From Prochlorococcus sp. AG-355-P16 (lineage in GTDB: Bacteria; Cyanobacteriota; Cyanobacteriia; PCC-6307; Cyanobiaceae): a stretch of DNA of 64,000 bases. The translations under genes were made by a program, and so were the position numbers. The stretch spans positions 105,118-169,117 of the forward strand of contig QCEQ01000002.1 of NCBI GenBank assembly GCA_003278525.1. The letters are read 5' to 3'. This document shows, in pieces, positions 9,442-18,427 of this stretch (the stretch's first letter is position 1; the number at the start of each line of letters is the position of its first letter). The notes beneath the pieces were generated by a model. That model saw nothing but the letters and a program-made list of their open reading frames with translations, was not told the DNA's origin and did not search any database.

Positions 9442-9885
9442 ATGAATATTATTTTTAGGGAAGTTGATCCTTTTAATTGTTGGATATGGATCAGGTTTTC
9501 AGAATCACCAACTCAAGACGAAAAAAATTATTTAGATGGTGTTTTTGATAGTTGGTACGTTTTAGGAAGGTTAGGTGGATTTAATTCTGAAAATTTGCAA
9601 ACTCATGAAGAGGGTTCCGATCTAAGTTGGATGTCCTATGATAATGACCAAAAAAATGCATCTCTTCCAGCCTTAATGCATAATTTAGGAATTATGGAAT
9701 ATCAAAATCTTTGGGGAAGATGTTGGGTTGATTTTGGAACTTCAGACTCCATTTCAATAGACATATTAATTAATTCTTTGAATGAGATATCAAATAATTA
9801 TGTAAAAATTGAAGAGTTAATTATTGGGGGTGAAAATAATGATTGGTCAGTTGAAGAACATGAAGATTTAGTTTTCAAAGATTAA
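9442..9885 (+). CDS. DUF3531 family protein
   Basis: A 147-residue soluble cyanobacterial/plastid protein of unknown function. Recognisable family features are the FNCWIWIRF strand (residues 11-19), DGVFDSWYVLGRLGGFN (33-49) and NLWGRCWVDFGT (95-106). It is the first gene of a closely spaced run with rsmE (9-base gap) and a DUF92 gene. The family is restricted to oxygenic phototrophs, which suggests a chloroplast-type housekeeping role, but none is established here. Confidence 0.88.
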   Translation: MNIIFREVDPFNCWIWIRFSESPTQDEKNYLDGVFDSWYVLGRLGGFNSENLQTHEEGSDLSWMSYDNDQKNASLPALMHNLGIMEYQNLWGRCWVDFGTSDSISIDILINSLNEISNNYVKIEELIIGGENNDWSVEEHEDLVFKD

Positions 9886-9894
9886 GTGTTTTAG

Positions 9895-10668
9895 ATGGAA
9901 GACTTAACAAGATTAATTATTTCCCATGAAAGAATTGAAAATATTAAGAACAATAATTTAGAACTTTCTAAAGAAGAGGCTCATTATTTAAATAAAGTAA
10001 TGAGGATAAAAAATGGTAAAAAAATATTTATAGCTAACGGAGAGGGTTCATTATGGAAAGCTATAAAAGTTAAAAATGATTGCTTAGAAATAATTAAATC
10101 AAAAAAACCTTACTTATTTCAAGAACGAGAAATTCACTTATTAGGAATAGCTGTTGTTATACCAAAAAGTGGTTTTGAGGATATTTTAAAAATGTGTACT
10201 GAAATTGGAATTGATTATATACAGCCATTATTTTCAGAAAGACAGGTAAACAAAAATTTAAATTTTTCTAGAAAACTTTTGAGATGGAATTTAATTATCA
10301 ATGAAGCTGTTGAGCAAAGTGAGAGGTTATGGAAACCTTCTATTTTAAATGGAATGGATATTATTGAATGGCTAAAAAGTAGAGATAATCAAGAAAGAGT
10401 TTCAATTTCTATAACTAGAGAAGAAACACTATATGACTTAAATCAATGGTTAAGAAAACAACCAGAATTTGGAAATAAAAAAGGAGTTATTTTTTGGAAT
10501 GTAATTGGCCCTGAAGGAGGTTGGTCCTCTAAAGAAATTGATTTTTTTAAAAAAAATAATATTAACTTTGTTAAGCTTTCAGACACTATCTTGAGAACTT
10601 CAACGGCTAGTATTAACGCATCATCAATTCTAAATCAGTGGAGAATTAATTTGAAATTAAAGAATTAG
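9895..10668 (+). CDS. rsmE: 16S rRNA (uracil-1498-N3)-methyltransferase
   Basis: Methylates U1498 in helix 44 of 16S rRNA. The C-terminal SPOUT knot is clear: IGPEGGWSSKEI (about residues 203-214) and LSDTILRTSTASI (about 228-240) bind S-adenosylmethionine. The N-terminal PUA-like region contains HYLNKVMRIKNG, where RsmE proteins usually read LRLKxGD. Length (257 residues) is normal. It lies between the DUF3531 and DUF92 genes with gaps of 9 and 6 bases. Confidence 0.92.
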   Translation: MEDLTRLIISHERIENIKNNNLELSKEEAHYLNKVMRIKNGKKIFIANGEGSLWKAIKVKNDCLEIIKSKKPYLFQEREIHLLGIAVVIPKSGFEDILKMCTEIGIDYIQPLFSERQVNKNLNFSRKLLRWNLIINEAVEQSERLWKPSILNGMDIIEWLKSRDNQERVSISITREETLYDLNQWLRKQPEFGNKKGVIFWNVIGPEGGWSSKEIDFFKKNNINFVKLSDTILRTSTASINASSILNQWRINLKLKN

Positions 10669-10674
10669 ATAAAT

Positions 10675-11418
10675 ATGGATTTAATTAGAAATCAATTTTT
10701 TATAGGTTTTTGCACTAATTTTAGTTTGATTTATATATTTTGCAGGATTCCTTTGATGACGAAAAGTGGTTGGGTAAGTGCAGGCATCTTAGGCACAATT
10801 TTGTGGGGATGTTTGTCTTGGCAGGGATGGATGTCAGTTGTAATTTATTTATTATTTGGATCTCTCGTTACCAAAATAGGTTTTAAATTTAAAAAAGCAC
10901 GAGGAATTGCTGAAAAAAGAGGCGGGAGAAGAGGTCCTGAGAATGTATGGGGCTCAGCAGCTACAGGATTATTTCTTGCCATTATGACCAAATTTAATGC
11001 TGCTAATGTAGTGATGTTTAAAGTAGGTTTTGCTGCAAGTTTTGCTGCAAAATTGGCGGATACTTTTGGTAGCGAAATTGGGAAAAGATTTGGTAAAGAC
11101 ACTTACTTAATTACTTCACTTAAAAAGGTGGATAGGGGAACTGAAGGAGGAATAAGTATAGAAGGAACATTAGCTAGTGTTTTGGGATCAATATTTATGG
11201 CTTTTATAATGCTTCGTCTATCAATTATTTCTACAAAATATCATTTTATAGTTGTTGTAGTTTCTGGATTCTTGGCAACACTTTCTGAAAGTATTATTGG
11301 TGCTAAATTTCAAAACAAATATAAATTAAGTAATGAATTGGTAAATGCTATTCAGACAAGTATTGCTTCTGTTTTTGCTATCTTTGCTCTTATTTTATAT
11401 TCATATTTTCTAAATTAA
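10675..11418 (+). CDS. DUF92/TMEM19 family membrane protein, probable phytyl-phosphate kinase
   Basis: A 247-residue polytopic membrane protein with about six hydrophobic segments. The family signature ADTFGSEIGKRFGK is at about residues 127-140, and DRGTEGGISIEGTLAS lies near 153-168. The plant relative VTE6 phosphorylates phytyl phosphate to phytyl diphosphate for tocopherol synthesis. By analogy this may salvage phytol released from chlorophyll. That substrate is inference; the family membership is well supported. Confidence 0.85.
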   Translation: MDLIRNQFFIGFCTNFSLIYIFCRIPLMTKSGWVSAGILGTILWGCLSWQGWMSVVIYLLFGSLVTKIGFKFKKARGIAEKRGGRRGPENVWGSAATGLFLAIMTKFNAANVVMFKVGFAASFAAKLADTFGSEIGKRFGKDTYLITSLKKVDRGTEGGISIEGTLASVLGSIFMAFIMLRLSIISTKYHFIVVVVSGFLATLSESIIGAKFQNKYKLSNELVNAIQTSIASVFAIFALILYSYFLN

Positions 11419-11434
11419 TAATATTTGGAAAGAC

Positions 11435-12079
11435 CTAAGATTCCTTCCATTTTGTTAGAATCTCCCAGCTTTTAAGTCTTTGGAAAAGCCAGAAATGACC
11501 TTCGGAATTTAGATGAATTCCATCATGCGTAATCCAATTTTTACTCCTTTTATCAGAGTATATTTCTTTAAAAGTAGGAAGAAATGGGACATTTTGATTG
11601 AGGCATACTTCCTCCATTCTCCTTTCATAAGAATTACAAAAATCATTTGAGTACCATAGACATCCTGCGAACGGCATTTTGCTTTCGTCAACTGGCGTCA
11701 AACCAATCACAAATACGTTTGTTTTAGAGTTCATTTCATTAATTAGCCTCTCTAATCCATATTCAAATCCATCTATATCTATTTGATGTCTTCCATTTAT
11801 CTGACCAATTGCTGCAGTGTCGTTAAGACCTACATTTAGTAGGATTGCTTTAGGTTTATTTCTTCTTGTTTCTCCTCTAGATGACCATTCTTTTTCCCAT
11901 CTAGATGAAACTTTTTCTATCCCATCTCCCCTAACGCCAAGTTGATAAATAACTGGCCCATTTTGGTTATTACCCCAATCTTTTCTAAGCCTCTCACACC
12001 ATCCACCACCCTCATTATCTCCCCATCCATAAACTGAGCTATCTCCAATTACAACAAGCTGTTTTGGTAAACTAATCAC
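11435..12079 (-). CDS. GDSL-type esterase/lipase (SGNH hydrolase)
   Basis: A 214-residue hydrolase with block I VVIGDSSVYGWG (nucleophile Ser at about 14), a block III NVGLNDTA with the oxyanion Asn, and block V DGIHLNSEG carrying the catalytic Asp and His. There is no signal peptide, so the enzyme is probably cytoplasmic. It lies 49 bases downstream of phnE on the same strand and could be the last gene of that unit. The substrate is unknown. Confidence 0.85.
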   Translation of the reverse strand: MISLPKQLVVIGDSSVYGWGDNEGGGWCERLRKDWGNNQNGPVIYQLGVRGDGIEKVSSRWEKEWSSRGETRRNKPKAILLNVGLNDTAAIGQINGRHQIDIDGFEYGLERLINEMNSKTNVFVIGLTPVDESKMPFAGCLWYSNDFCNSYERRMEEVCLNQNVPFLPTFKEIYSDKRSKNWITHDGIHLNSEGHFWLFQRLKSWEILTKWKES

Positions 12080-12128
12080 TATAACCGGAAAAAAATAATT
12101 ACTTGATTTAACAATTTATTCTTACAAA

Positions 12129-13631
12129 TCAAGTTAAACTATTTTTGATTTTACCATTTATTAATTCGCCAACTATTGCAATGGAGCTATAAGCTATCAA
12201 AACTATGGTGACTTCTTGCCATGCGAAGGAACTTAGTGATTCTTGCAATTGCCAACCTAGACCAACACTTCCAATAACCCCAACAATTGCAGTTTCTCTA
12301 ATAATGATGTCAGATCTATAAGCGCAATATGCTAAGTAACTTTTTGCTTGTTGAGAAAATAAACCTAAAAGCCAACTAGTCTTTTTTGAGATTCCTAGAG
12401 ATTTCATTGCAATATAATTTCTCTTGTCTTGGCTATCTAGATTTGTAAAAAGTAATTTGCTAGTAATACCAGCGTTATGGAGACCTAATGTTAAAGCTGC
12501 TAAAGATAAAGAAGGATTATTAAAAGTTAATAGAGTTAGAAGTATTACAGGTGTAGGTATTAAACGTAATAAAAATGCAAAAATTTTTATAAAAATTTTA
12601 GAACTATTGTTGTTAAAAATTCCTATTACTAATGGAGGTAAACTAATTGCGATTCCTGTTGATAAAAGACTTAAAATTATTGTTTCTAATATAAGTTTTA
12701 AGAAATCAAATAATCCTAAATCTGAACTTGATTTAAAAAGAGAACTAACGGAATTAAAATTTTCAAAATTATTATTAAAAATAAAATAAAGAAAATATGA
12801 AAAAGAAAATAAAATTGTTATAAAAAAAACTGAAATAAAAAAAATAGATAGGATTTTATTTGTATTATTAAATTTTATTTTTTTGAATATTAATCCAGAA
12901 AGAATTATCAAAATTGCTAAGGACCATAAATAAGTCCATAACTCTCTAAAATTCAAAGTTTGGAAAGATAAAAAAATACTGGTACCTATTCCTCCAATCC
13001 CAAAAAGTCCTAAAATCACAGTACTTCTTATTGAACACTCTAATCGATATAAACCAAAGTTTTTAAATGTATTTATTATTGGATTCCATATTAAAGTTAG
13101 TAAAGAAGAAAATTTAGGCGCATTTATTTGATTTATAGATTCAAAACTTTTGTAGTCAATAGTTTCTAATTGTTCAGCAAAAACTTTTGAGTTTACAGCA
13201 ATATAAGGTATACATATAGCTATTATTCCTATCGAAAAATTTATTCCATATATTTGCATTAATATTATTCCCCAAACCACTTCGTGTATAGATCTAATTA
13301 TTGTTAGAAAATACCTTATTATGCGGTAGAAAAAATTTGGAATATTAAAGATTTTATAAAAAATATTTGAGGAAATTATTCCAAAAATTGCTCCAAAAAT
13401 AATACTTACTAACCAACTTAAAAAACCAATTAAAATAGTTTCATTTAATCGCTTAATTACGGTAATAATAATTTCATTATCGATCTTGGGATTTAATGCA
13501 GAAATTAAGAATTCTTGGAATAATTTAAATCCTCCAAAATGAATATTGTTTATTAATTGATACCCTAGAGGTATGCATACCAAAATTGGAAGAAAAGATA
13601 ATGAGGTATAGTTTAATTTTAATTTGTTCAA
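12129..13631 (-). CDS. phnE: Phosphonate-type ABC permease, two permease domains fused
   Basis: A 500-residue inner-membrane protein built from two PhnE-like permease halves. The first (about residues 60-255) has the EAA-type loop FESINQINAPKFSSLL and RSTVILGLFGIGGIG. The second (about 310-495) has YIAMKSLGISKKTSWLLG and RETAIVGVIGSVGLG. Many relatives encode a single domain of about 260 residues and dimerise, so here the two halves are covalently linked. It is 4 bases downstream of phnC. The first EAA loop is more degenerate than the second. The imported substrate may be phosphonate or phosphite. Confidence 0.88.
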   Translation of the reverse strand: MNKLKLNYTSLSFLPILVCIPLGYQLINNIHFGGFKLFQEFLISALNPKIDNEIIITVIKRLNETILIGFLSWLVSIIFGAIFGIISSNIFYKIFNIPNFFYRIIRYFLTIIRSIHEVVWGIILMQIYGINFSIGIIAICIPYIAVNSKVFAEQLETIDYKSFESINQINAPKFSSLLTLIWNPIINTFKNFGLYRLECSIRSTVILGLFGIGGIGTSIFLSFQTLNFRELWTYLWSLAILIILSGLIFKKIKFNNTNKILSIFFISVFFITILFSFSYFLYFIFNNNFENFNSVSSLFKSSSDLGLFDFLKLILETIILSLLSTGIAISLPPLVIGIFNNNSSKIFIKIFAFLLRLIPTPVILLTLLTFNNPSLSLAALTLGLHNAGITSKLLFTNLDSQDKRNYIAMKSLGISKKTSWLLGLFSQQAKSYLAYCAYRSDIIIRETAIVGVIGSVGLGWQLQESLSSFAWQEVTIVLIAYSSIAIVGELINGKIKNSLT

Positions 13632-13635
13632 CTAA

Positions 13636-14376
13636 TTAATATATTTTCTCTAAATGAATCTTCTTTAAGTTATTTCTTTTGATATTGAAAAAAATTCTAC
13701 CATCCCTTAATCCAATAACTTTATCGAAATCGTTCAGCAAATCTAATCTATGTAATGCAACTAATGCCGTCTTTGGGGATTTTTTTGTATTATTTTTATC
13801 TACATTTTCTAGCAGAAGGCTTTTAATTGTTGTTATCAATTTGGGATCTAGATTATTAAAAGGCTCATCTGCAAGTAATATATTTGATTCTTGAATTAAT
13901 GATCTAGCTATAGCCACTCTTTGTTTTTGCCCCCCAGATAGTTTTCTGATTTTTTTGTCGTAAATAGAGTTATGAAGTCTACATAATTTCATATATTTAT
14001 GCGCCTTCTTAAAAGAACTTATATTTAGTAAATTTTTAAAAGCGAAATAAAAATTGTTTTCCGCCAGTAGTCCACAATTAACATTTTGTTCTGCGGAGAG
14101 ATCTTCTATTAATCTTAAATCTTGCCATATAGTTGTTATTTTACTTTTCTGCTTTCTATCTAATTCCTCGAAACTTTCATTGAATAATTTAACCTCACCT
14201 TGAGTTGGCTTTATAGTGCCATTAAGTACTGATATAAGTGTAGTTTTTCCTGAACCGCTTTTACCTAAAAGTGCAATTTTTTCCCCAGAATTTATTTTTA
14301 AATTTATTTTATTTAGGATCAGATCATTTTTATATTTATAAGATATATTTTCTAATTCTAAAACAGTATTATTCAT
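13636..14376 (-). CDS. phnC: Phosphonate-type ABC transporter ATPase
   Basis: A 246-residue ATPase with Walker A GKSGSGKTT (38-46), the Q-loop in TIWQDLRLI, signature LSGGQKQRVAIARSL and Walker B LLADEP followed by the D-loop NNLDP. The switch histidine is in ALHRLD. It overlaps phnD by 4 bases (ATGA) and is followed by phnE after 4 bases, so the three are one translationally coupled unit. Confidence 0.9.
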   Translation of the reverse strand: MNNTVLELENISYKYKNDLILNKINLKINSGEKIALLGKSGSGKTTLISVLNGTIKPTQGEVKLFNESFEELDRKQKSKITTIWQDLRLIEDLSAEQNVNCGLLAENNFYFAFKNLLNISSFKKAHKYMKLCRLHNSIYDKKIRKLSGGQKQRVAIARSLIQESNILLADEPFNNLDPKLITTIKSLLLENVDKNNTKKSPKTALVALHRLDLLNDFDKVIGLRDGRIFFNIKRNNLKKIHLEKIY

Positions 14377-15266
14377 CTAATTTTATTTAATTTCTTCCCG
14401 ATTTCCTCTATATTTTTATATTGTTTTGATTCTGCCTTTATAAATCTTTTTGCATTGAACATATCTAATATCTGTTTATGTGATTTTTGCTTTATATCTA
14501 AATTTAGAATTACTGATTTAAGTTCTTTTGTAAACCCTTCCCCGAATCTATTTTCAAGATCACCTTGAGCTACCCAATGATAGTCAACATATTTTGGTGT
14601 GATCCAGAACAATTCTAAATTACTTGTTCTTTTGGGATTATTTTTAAGATTGTTTTCCCAAACCTGTTTATTTAAAGCTCCAGCATCAAATGCCCCACTA
14701 TTAACTAAAGCTATAGTGGCATCATGACTCCCACTAAAACCTGCTTTTTTTCCTTTAAAATGTTCAATTTCTACCCCTGCTTGATTTAAAAAATATTCTG
14801 GCATTAATCTTCCAGAAGTTGAGTTTTCAGAGCCAAAAGTAAATCTTAAATTCCTTAGTTTTTTAAGTCCTTTAATGTTTGAAATTGAGTTAAGTTCTAA
14901 ATTTTTATTTACTATAAAAACACTTTTAAATTCCTTATCGATATCTCTTTGAGCTATGACAATTGATTTAGGTGTTTGTAATCTTGCTTGAACTCCTGAT
15001 AAACCGCCAAACCAAACTAAATCTAAATCTTTAGTTCTAAATCCAGTTACTGCTGCAACATAATTAATAACAGGAATGTATTTAACTTCTACATCTAGTT
15101 GTTTGGATAATTCTTTTGAAAATAAATTAAATCTTTTGTCCAAAACATCTTGGTTTTGATCAGGTATTGCTCCAACTTTTAAAACTTTGGGATTTGAGAA
15201 TACAGGTGATGAAAGAACAGAAAATAATAGAGATGAACTTAGGAGGAAATTCTTTAAATTAAACAT
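14373..15266 (-). CDS. phnD: Phosphonate/phosphite-type periplasmic binding protein
   Basis: A 297-residue solute-binding protein with a signal peptide of about 24 residues (hydrophobic core LLSSSLLFSVLSS, likely cleavage after VFS). Family motifs are VGAIPDQNQ, DLVWFGGLSG (about 80-89), SENSTSGRLMPEYFL and VDYHWVAQGDL. Proteins of this family bind phosphonates; some Prochlorococcus members prefer inorganic phosphite or methylphosphonate. The ligand of this one cannot be decided by eye. It begins 12 bases after the aspC stop, so it is probably read from the aspC promoter. Confidence 0.88.
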   Translation of the reverse strand: MFNLKNFLLSSSLLFSVLSSPVFSNPKVLKVGAIPDQNQDVLDKRFNLFSKELSKQLDVEVKYIPVINYVAAVTGFRTKDLDLVWFGGLSGVQARLQTPKSIVIAQRDIDKEFKSVFIVNKNLELNSISNIKGLKKLRNLRFTFGSENSTSGRLMPEYFLNQAGVEIEHFKGKKAGFSGSHDATIALVNSGAFDAGALNKQVWENNLKNNPKRTSNLELFWITPKYVDYHWVAQGDLENRFGEGFTKELKSVILNLDIKQKSHKQILDMFNAKRFIKAESKQYKNIEEIGKKLNKIR

Positions 15267-15278
15267 AACTTAGTTAAA

Positions 15279-16475
15279 TTAATAGTATTTAAAGATTGCT
15301 TTTTCAATCATCCGAAGTCCATCTTTTATTTTATTCTCTGAAGCTGCACAAGATATTCTTATACATTGATCAGCTCCAAAAGCTTTTCCAGGTACAACAA
15401 CTAATCCGTAATCTTGAAGAGCTTTATTGCAGAAATCAACAGAAGTAATTGAGGAGTTGGGTAATTTTGGAAATGCGTAAAATGCTCCGTTAGGTTCTTC
15501 AATATAAATCCCATTTATATTATTAAGGCCCTCATAGAGAAGTCTTCTTCTTTGATCATAATGGCTATTTATCATTGAGAAAAACTCATTTTTAATTTTT
15601 AAAGCCTCTAAAGCACCTTTTTGAACAAAAGAGCAAACATTACTTGTACTTTGACTTTGTAATGCTGAGGATGCTTTGATTACATCTTTGGGACCTACTA
15701 AATAACCTATCCTCCAGCCAGTCATAGCCCATCCTTTCGCAAACCCATTTATTATAAAAATTCTATCTTTTAAGTCATTTGCTAATGAAGATAAACTGTA
15801 GTGTTTAAATTCTTTTTTAAGGATTAGTTCGTAAATCTCATCAGAAAGAATATTGATATTTGGATTTTCTCTAGTTAAATCGGCAATTTGTAATAATTCT
15901 TCCTTTGACATAACTCTTCCAGTAGGGTTATTAGGAGAATTGATAATTATAAATTTTGTTTTTGAGGAAATTTTAGACTTCAAATCTTCTATATTTATTT
16001 TGAATCCATCTTCTGCAGAAGAATTTGTAAAAATTGGCTTCCCACCCGCCAACCTAACCATCTGGGGATAACTTAACCAATATGGAGAAGGAATAATAAC
16101 TTCGTCTCCGGTATTTAACAATACTTGGAAAAGATTATATATTGCTTGCTTAGCACCATTTGTGACCATTACATTTTCAAATTCATAATTTAAATCGTTT
16201 TGAATTTGAAGTTTATTTGCAATTGCTTTTCGGAGATCTAAATTCCCTGCTGCGGGCCCGTACTTTGTAAATCCATCAAATATAGCTTTACTTGTAGCCT
16301 CTATAACTTCTTTTGGGGCATCAAAATCAGGTTCACCTGCACTTAAATTGCAAATATCTACTCCTTCTGCAGATAATTGATTTGCTTTAGCACTTATCTG
16401 CAATGTAAGAGAAGGCTCAATTGAAAGTGCCCGATCAGATAAATTAGCTTGACTCATTGACTTATGACTTTTCAA
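15279..16475 (-). CDS. aspC: Aspartate aminotransferase-like class I aminotransferase
   Basis: A PLP-dependent transaminase of about 398 residues. The Schiff-base lysine is K247 in FAKGWAMTGWRIG, the substrate-carboxylate arginine is in CIRISCA near the C-terminus, and PNNPTGR (181-187) is the PLP-ring motif. It belongs to the class I fold-type I enzymes that interconvert aspartate and oxaloacetate. An alternative start at the second methionine (MSQANLSD) would remove 6 residues. It heads a minus-strand run with phnD, phnC, phnE and a GDSL esterase. Confidence 0.9.
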   Translation of the reverse strand: MKSHKSMSQANLSDRALSIEPSLTLQISAKANQLSAEGVDICNLSAGEPDFDAPKEVIEATSKAIFDGFTKYGPAAGNLDLRKAIANKLQIQNDLNYEFENVMVTNGAKQAIYNLFQVLLNTGDEVIIPSPYWLSYPQMVRLAGGKPIFTNSSAEDGFKINIEDLKSKISSKTKFIIINSPNNPTGRVMSKEELLQIADLTRENPNINILSDEIYELILKKEFKHYSLSSLANDLKDRIFIINGFAKGWAMTGWRIGYLVGPKDVIKASSALQSQSTSNVCSFVQKGALEALKIKNEFFSMINSHYDQRRRLLYEGLNNINGIYIEEPNGAFYAFPKLPNSSITSVDFCNKALQDYGLVVVPGKAFGADQCIRISCAASENKIKDGLRMIEKAIFKYY

Positions 16476-16618
16476 ATATGACTTTTAATAATGACAAATG
16501 CATAAATTAACAATAAATAAAACTATCACACTATGGTTTAATTTAGTTCATTTTCTTAATCTATTTTATTTTCATGTTTTGAGTTCTTAAGATAAAAATA
16601 TTTAAAGTTTTATTTTCG

Positions 16619-17122
16619 GTGAAAAGGTTAGTAATTGGGAGAGGAAGCGTATTTGCAGATTTGTTAGTAATTGGTGAGGCACCTGGAGCCCAGGAAGATT
16701 TAGAGGGAAAACCTTATGTAGGTAAATCTGGTCAGTTATTAAACGAATTATTAATGCAAGCTGGAATTGATTATAAGAAGGATGCTTATTTTTGTAATGT
16801 AATTAAATGTCGTCCACCAAATAATAGAAAACCCACTGCTAGAGAAATTAATATTCATAAACCTTGGTTATTACAGCAAATAAATTTAGTCGATCCAAAA
16901 TTTATATTACTTACTGGTTCTACTGCTATGAGAGCTATTTTAGAAGTTAAAGATCCTATAAGTAATTTAAGAGGTCAATGGATTAAAAAAGATGGGAGAG
17001 AAATTATGGTAATTTTTCATCCATCTTATTTGTTGAGATTTCCTTCAAAAGAAATCAATAAACCTTACCATCTAACTTTGAAAGACCTAGAGAATGTAAG
17101 TGGTAAACTATATGCCGTATAA
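16619..17122 (+). CDS. Family 4-like uracil-DNA glycosylase without intact Fe-S ligand set
   Basis: Removes uracil from DNA by family homology. Catalytic elements are GEAPGAQED (19-27), the NVIKCRPPNNRKP segment (60-72) and FHPSYLLR (133-140). Canonical family 4 enzymes hold a [4Fe-4S] cluster with an N-terminal CxxC and two later cysteines. Here the protein starts after the place of the CxxC; the third ligand position is C64, and the fourth is histidine (H80). The frame is open only to 16583 upstream and contains no cysteine there. GTG start at 16619; 167 residues, shorter than usual. Confidence 0.85.
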   Translation: MKRLVIGRGSVFADLLVIGEAPGAQEDLEGKPYVGKSGQLLNELLMQAGIDYKKDAYFCNVIKCRPPNNRKPTAREINIHKPWLLQQINLVDPKFILLTGSTAMRAILEVKDPISNLRGQWIKKDGREIMVIFHPSYLLRFPSKEINKPYHLTLKDLENVSGKLYAV

Positions 17123-17157
17123 TTTAGTGAAATCCTTTTTGAATATCAAGAATTTTA

Positions 17158-18375
17158 ATGTCATTAACTCAATCTAAAGAGGTTAATAGTCTCTCCAAAA
17201 GATATTCAACTCATATTGAGAGAAGGATAACTAGAACAGTAATGGTGGGTGATATAGCTATTGGAAGTGATTATCCAGTAAGAGTTCAATCGATGATAAA
17301 TGAAGATACTATGGATGTCGAGAATGCTTACTTAGCTATCAAAAGACTTCATGATGTGGGTTGTGAAATAGTAAGGTTAACTGTCCCTTCCTTAGCACAT
17401 GCCAAAGCAGTAGGAGATATAAAGGCAAAATTACTAGAAAATAATATCAATACCCCCTTGGTGGCTGATGTTCACCATAATGGTATGAAAATTGCAATGG
17501 AAGTTGCAAAACATGTTGATAAAGTAAGAATTAATCCTGGATTGTTTGTTTTTGAAAAATCAGACCCTACAAGAACTGAATATACAGATGAGGAATTTGA
17601 AACTATTAAGCAAACAATACTTAAAAGATTTACCCCTTTAGTTGAAGTTTTAAAGGCTGAAAACAAAGCTCTAAGGATTGGAGTTAATCATGGGTCTCTA
17701 TCTGAGAGGATGCTTTTTACTTATGGAGATACGCCATTAGGAATGACAGAATCTGCGATGGAGTTCGTCAAAATTTGTGATGAGCTTGATTTTCATAACA
17801 TAATTATTTCTATGAAAGCTTCAAGGGCTCCGGTCATGATGGCAGCTTACAGAATGATTGCAGATAGGCTTGACTCAGAAGGATATAACTATCCCTTACA
17901 TTTAGGAGTGACCGAAGCTGGTGATGGTGATTATGGAAGGATTAAAAGTACTGCTGGAATTGGAACGCTTTTAGCAGAGGGATTAGGAGATACCATCAGG
18001 GTTTCCTTAACAGAAGCTCCAGAAAAGGAAATACCAGTGTGCTATTCAATTTTGCAATCTTTAGGATTAAGAAAAACAATGGTTGAATACATCAGTTGCC
18101 CCAGTTGTGGTAGAACACTTTTCAATCTAGAAGAAGTTGTAGATAAAGTTAGGAACGCTACCTCACATTTGACGGGTCTAGATATAGCAATAATGGGATG
18201 TATTGTTAATGGGCCAGGAGAAATGGCAGATGCTGATTATGGTTATGTTGGAAAAGGTAAAGGAACTATTGCCTTATATAGAAGAAAAGAAGAGATAAAA
18301 AGAGTACCTGAAGATGAGGGTGTTAATGCTTTAATCCAACTTATTAAGGATGATGGGAAGTGGATTGATCCTTAA
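17158..18375 (+). CDS. ispG: 4-hydroxy-3-methylbut-2-enyl diphosphate synthase (IspG/GcpE)
   Basis: Converts MEcPP to HMBPP in the MEP isoprenoid pathway, using a [4Fe-4S] cluster and, in cyanobacteria, ferredoxin. Cluster ligands are visible as CPSCG (about 315-319) and [10 protein letters not shown] (about 349-358, Cys and the conserved NGPGE). The N-terminal TIM-barrel has [12 protein letters not shown] and ADVHHN. At 405 residues it matches the cyanobacterial length. ATG start, 35 bases after the glycosylase gene. Confidence 0.96.
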   Translation: MSLTQSKEVNSLSKRYSTHIERRITRTVMVGDIAIGSDYPVRVQSMINEDTMDVENAYLAIKRLHDVGCEIVRLTVPSLAHAKAVGDIKAKLLENNINTPLVADVHHNGMKIAMEVAKHVDKVRINPGLFVFEKSDPTRTEYTDEEFETIKQTILKRFTPLVEVLKAENKALRIGVNHGSLSERMLFTYGDTPLGMTESAMEFVKICDELDFHNIIISMKASRAPVMMAAYRMIADRLDSEGYNYPLHLGVTEAGDGDYGRIKSTAGIGTLLAEGLGDTIRVSLTEAPEKEIPVCYSILQSLGLRKTMVEYISCPSCGRTLFNLEEVVDKVRNATSHLTGLDIAIMGCIVNGPGEMADADYGYVGKGKGTIALYRRKEEIKRVPEDEGVNALIQLIKDDGKWIDP

Positions 18376-18427
18376 GGATTTGTCAAATTTTTGAATTATA
18401 AATAAATTCTTTTTATAATAAAAAATA

